This document shows positions 61,265 to 64,000 of a stretch of DNA of 64,000 bases, one piece after another; position 1 is the stretch's first letter, and the number at the start of each line of letters is the position of its first letter. The DNA comes from Flavobacterium branchiicola. GTDB taxonomy: Bacteria; Bacteroidota; Bacteroidia; Flavobacteriales; Flavobacteriaceae. A program made the translations under genes and the position numbers. The notes beneath the pieces were generated by a model. It did no database searches and was not told the origin of the DNA. It worked only from the letters and a program-made list of their open reading frames with translations. The stretch spans positions 70,059-134,058 of the forward strand of contig NZ_JAGYWA010000007.1 of assembly GCF_018383905.1 (NCBI RefSeq), read 5' to 3'.

Positions 61265-62854
61265 TCAACTTAATTCAATAAAATTCTCCACTTTTATTTC
61301 CTCCAAAAACAAATTATCATGCGAAACTACAATCAAAGTTCCCTGAAACTCATTGATTGCGGCAGTGAGAATTTCAATATTCTGAATGTCCAGATTGTTT
61401 GTCGGTTCATCAAGAAGTATGATATCGGGAGCTTGTTTATTGATCGTTAAACAACAAAGTAGTAAGCGCATTTTTTCTCCACCGCTCAAAGCACCGCAAG
61501 GTTTATTCCAGTCGTTTTGAAAAAACAGGAACTTGTTCAGTTTCATTTTTAATGTATGTTCCTCTAAACCGGAATCATTAAATTGTTGTATCTGTTCGTA
61601 AACCGATAATTGATTTTTGATTAACGAATAATCCTGATCGATGTAGATTATTTTTGCATCGGCTTTGTAAATTGTTCCGGTTTTGGGTTCAATTTCTCCG
61701 GTTATTATTTTGATTAAAGTAGTTTTTCCGGAACCGTTATGACCTTTTATAGCAATTCTTTCTCCGCTTAAAATTTGAAGATTGAGCGGTTCTTTCCACA
61801 ACAATCTACCTTCAAAATTGTGATTAATTTGGGTTGCAGTAAAAAGGATTTTACCTTTATGAAGCTCTGTTTTATCAAAACCAAATTTCATTTTATCAAT
61901 TTCAGGTAAACCGGAACGTAAATCTTGTAAGTCCTTCGAGATTCCGCCAATTTTTTCAGCATGAACCCCTTTTGTTTTTGCAGTACTGTTTTCGGCACTG
62001 TTACGCAATGTGTTCATCATGATTCGGGATACTCCGGCTTTTTTTTGTTTTTTTTCTCCGCGGGAATCCAGTTTATTTTGACGCTCCATTGTATCGCGTT
62101 CTTTTTCTTTTGCCTTGCGCAAAGCTTTTTCTTTACTTTGAATATCCTGATTTAAGGCATTATTTTCAATTTGCTTTTGTTGCATATAAAAATCATAATT
62201 TCCGCCATAAATGGTAATTCCGTGTTTGCTCAGTTCGTAAACAGTATTCAGTAAATTCAATAATTTTCGATCGTGGCTTACAATGATTAAAGTCGTCGAA
62301 GTATTTTTTATAAAATTATATAACAGTTCTCTAGCTGCAATATCTAAATGATTACTCGGCTCATCCAACAGAATAAGTTCGGGTTCATGAATCGAAATTC
62401 CGGCCAGAAATACTTTTGTTTTTTGTCCGCCACTAAGCGTTTCCAGTTTCTGATTTAGATCGAAATCATTCAGTTCCCAATAGTGCAAAGCTTCATTGCA
62501 ACGCTCTTCTATGGTCCAGTCGTCGTTTAAAAGATGCAGATTTTCTTCGGATACATTTCCGTTTAAAATTTCCTGAAAGGCTTTCAGTTTATCGTCAATC
62601 TGTAAAGCCTGAGCAATAGTAAGATGATTAAACTGCCCGAAAATCTGAGGAATGTAAAAAGGCCTGGAATTGGTTTTTAATATTCCTTCTGAAGGTTTTA
62701 ATTCCCCTGAAATAAGTTTTAATAACGTTGATTTTCCAACACCATTATTCCCAATTAAGGCAATTTTTTCGTGATTGTTAACTGTAAAAGTGATTTTATC
62801 GAACAGCAGTTCCCTGTTCCCATGTATATAGGAGATGTTTTGTAAATTAAGCAT
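61265..62854 (-). CDS. ABC-F family ATPase (translation factor type)
   Basis: 529 residues with two ABC domains and no membrane domain. Domain 1 has Walker A GNNGVGKSTLLKLI (about 35-48) and signature LSGGQKTKVFLAGI. A charged linker (about 230-290, KALRKAKEKERDTMERQNKL) is the P-site tRNA-interaction motif of ABC-F proteins. Domain 2 has GHNGSGKTTLIKII (about 371) and LSGGEKMRLLLCCL, LLDEPTNNLDIQ. Such proteins act on the ribosome; some protect against antibiotics, but no resistance type can be assigned by eye. Confidence 0.88.
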   Translation of the reverse strand: MLNLQNISYIHGNRELLFDKITFTVNNHEKIALIGNNGVGKSTLLKLISGELKPSEGILKTNSRPFYIPQIFGQFNHLTIAQALQIDDKLKAFQEILNGNVSEENLHLLNDDWTIEERCNEALHYWELNDFDLNQKLETLSGGQKTKVFLAGISIHEPELILLDEPSNHLDIAARELLYNFIKNTSTTLIIVSHDRKLLNLLNTVYELSKHGITIYGGNYDFYMQQKQIENNALNQDIQSKEKALRKAKEKERDTMERQNKLDSRGEKKQKKAGVSRIMMNTLRNSAENSTAKTKGVHAEKIGGISKDLQDLRSGLPEIDKMKFGFDKTELHKGKILFTATQINHNFEGRLLWKEPLNLQILSGERIAIKGHNGSGKTTLIKIITGEIEPKTGTIYKADAKIIYIDQDYSLIKNQLSVYEQIQQFNDSGLEEHTLKMKLNKFLFFQNDWNKPCGALSGGEKMRLLLCCLTINKQAPDIILLDEPTNNLDIQNIEILTAAINEFQGTLIVVSHDNLFLEEIKVENFIELS

Positions 62855-62966
62855 AATTTCTTTTTTGAAAGTGTATAATAATAGCCAACCACATTGGGTT
62901 TACTATCTATTTTTCCTGAAAGAAATTATTTTTCACATAAAATGATCCGCTTGATTTTTACTCCTG

Positions 62967-62974
62967 CAAATATA
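62967..62974 (-). promoter_or_regulatory. -7 promoter element of the ABC-F gene
   Basis: Minus-strand TATATTTG, exact TAnnTTTG, giving a leader of about 105 nt. ABC-F genes often have regulated leaders, but no attenuator could be confirmed. Confidence 0.5.
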
Positions 62975-63014
62975 CAAAAGTTTTTGAAACGCCTGTAAAA
63001 GGCAATTTTCTGTT

Positions 63015-63884
63015 TTATTCTTTATTCTGAGGATAGAAAAATCGGAAAGAATTTGAAACTGCCGGATGCAAAATAGTTCCGTGATTTTCTGTTGGTAAAT
63101 AATCAAAGTAGACTTTTATATTTTTGCTTTTTGATGCTTTTATTTTTTCTGCTAATAAATTAGCGTCAACTTCCATAACTCTCGGGATTTCTGTAGGCGT
63201 AAGTCCTTCTTTTCCCACTGCAATGTAAATATCTGTTTGCCGATTGAAATTTTCCTGTAGCATTTCAGAATCTGCATTTAGCAATGAACCGTTATTCCAC
63301 CATAAACTAGGGCTTACAATTACATATTTATTAAAAAGAAATGGTTTTTTGAGTAAGATTTCGGTTTCTAATAATCCTCCTAAAGACTGACCAATGATGG
63401 TTTTAGAAGCTGTTGTTTTGTACTTTTTATTTATAAAAGGCTGTAATTCTTTTTCGATAAAAGCGATAAATTTATCAGAATGTCCAGTAGTAGGAAAACG
63501 AGTTTTATCTTTTTCAAGAGTAGTTGGAAATGTAAAATCACGTCTACGATCTACTGTTGCTATACCAACAACAATAGATTTAGGAACCTGATTGATCCAT
63601 TCAAAACTATTAAATTGTACTAATCCGGAAATATGAATAAAATCTTCATCGGCAGAGCCATCCAGGAGATAAATAACAGGGTATTTTACATCGTCTTTTG
63701 GATTATAGCCTTCAGGTAAATATATATTTAGAATTCTGTTTTCTCCTAATTCTTTAGATTGTAATTCCTCGATAACTCCAAGTACAAATGGTTTGGTAGT
63801 TTCGGTTGCTTTTGTTTTATTATTTTGACTGAAAATAGAAATTGAAGAAAATAACAGGAAGGTAATGGTAATAATTCGGTTCAT
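63015..63884 (-). CDS. Exported alpha/beta-hydrolase esterase (enterochelin esterase-like)
   Basis: About 289 residues from the ATG at 63884, with a signal peptide (MNRIITITFLLFSSISIFSQ). The nucleophile elbow GQSLGGLLETE is near residues 165-175; YPVIYLLDGSADEDFIHISG and IVVGIATVDRRRDFTFP match the esterase-D/putative esterase family. The catalytic His is probably in PTENHGTIL. It may hydrolyse siderophore or other esters in the periplasm. The longer frame to 63908 begins with TTG. No gene is seen after it; the last 92 nt are AT-rich. Confidence 0.85.
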   Translation of the reverse strand: MNRIITITFLLFSSISIFSQNNKTKATETTKPFVLGVIEELQSKELGENRILNIYLPEGYNPKDDVKYPVIYLLDGSADEDFIHISGLVQFNSFEWINQVPKSIVVGIATVDRRRDFTFPTTLEKDKTRFPTTGHSDKFIAFIEKELQPFINKKYKTTASKTIIGQSLGGLLETEILLKKPFLFNKYVIVSPSLWWNNGSLLNADSEMLQENFNRQTDIYIAVGKEGLTPTEIPRVMEVDANLLAEKIKASKSKNIKVYFDYLPTENHGTILHPAVSNSFRFFYPQNKE

Positions 63885-64000
63885 TATAGGGTATTTAATA
63901 ATCCACAAAGGCTTGTGGTATGTTGTGCTTAAAATGTTTTCTTTAAGTGAAATTACGAATTAAAATTATAATATAACACTATTGTTTTTTTGATTTTGGA

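Overview
This is a chromosomal window from a member of the phylum Bacteroidota, most likely the genus Flavobacterium or a close relative. The evidence is an AT-rich sequence, TAnnTTTG-type -7 promoter elements in place of the proteobacterial -10, a SusC/SusD pair, a T9SS C-terminal sorting domain, many LptF/LolA/DUF4349/GH57-type Bacteroidota families, and intergenic spaces filled with palindromic repeats. The genus is inferred from gene content and style, not from a marker gene. No rRNA, CRISPR array, prophage or transposase gene was found.

Layout. 1-352: two tandem copies of a tRNA-Ser(UGA) unit. 452-7506: a tightly packed minus-strand operon tpx-dgkA-ftsK-lolA-lptF/G-ribB-thioesterase. 7507-8417: a gene-free stretch of palindromic repeats. 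8418-9982: a peroxiredoxin/thioredoxin group. 10106-30978: a large peptidoglycan (muropeptide) salvage region. On the minus strand it holds susC-susD-anmK-nagX-GHL10-ampG-TPR-GNAT-nagZ and namZ-murQ-sodium symporter-(NagZ+AmiE-like fusion), with a plus-strand DeoR-family regulator between them. 31237-33600: a small gene with a possible structured leader RNA, then an array of hairpin repeats holding one orphan gene. 33829-40123: a FAD/Fe-S D-2-hydroxyacid dehydrogenase, a YARHG-domain lipid-free exported protein and an amino-acid permease. 40596-44519: a secreted GH57 amylase-like enzyme with starch-binding modules. 44983-47066: a Cys/Met gamma-lyase-family enzyme and a divergent Lrp regulator. 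47156-64000: housekeeping and envelope genes (lpdA, lipocalin, DoxX, DUF4349, pabB, tilS, dsbD, amtB, Gfo/Idh/MocA oxidoreductase, comM/yifB, ABC-F, esterase).

How the main system fits together. NamZ (DUF1343) and the exported NagZ/AmiE-like fusion would trim peptidoglycan fragments outside the cytoplasm. SusC/SusD would bring fragments across the outer membrane. AmpG and the sodium symporter would take sugars or muropeptides across the inner membrane. AnmK would make MurNAc-6-phosphate and MurQ would convert it to GlcNAc-6-phosphate plus D-lactate. An almost identical 18-bp palindrome (17 of 18 bases) lies in the susC/regulator intergenic region and upstream of namZ. This suggests that the DeoR-family protein controls both arms as one regulon. 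That regulon is the strongest candidate here for a system worth experimental work. The individual enzyme families are known; the SusCD link, the fusion and the shared operator are the less familiar parts.

The second theme is small repeats: a four-copy intergenic palindrome confined to the muropeptide region, a 27-nt unit found in four places in two unrelated contexts, a hairpin array with a compensatory change in both arms, and a 33-nt in-frame palindromic insertion inside pabB.
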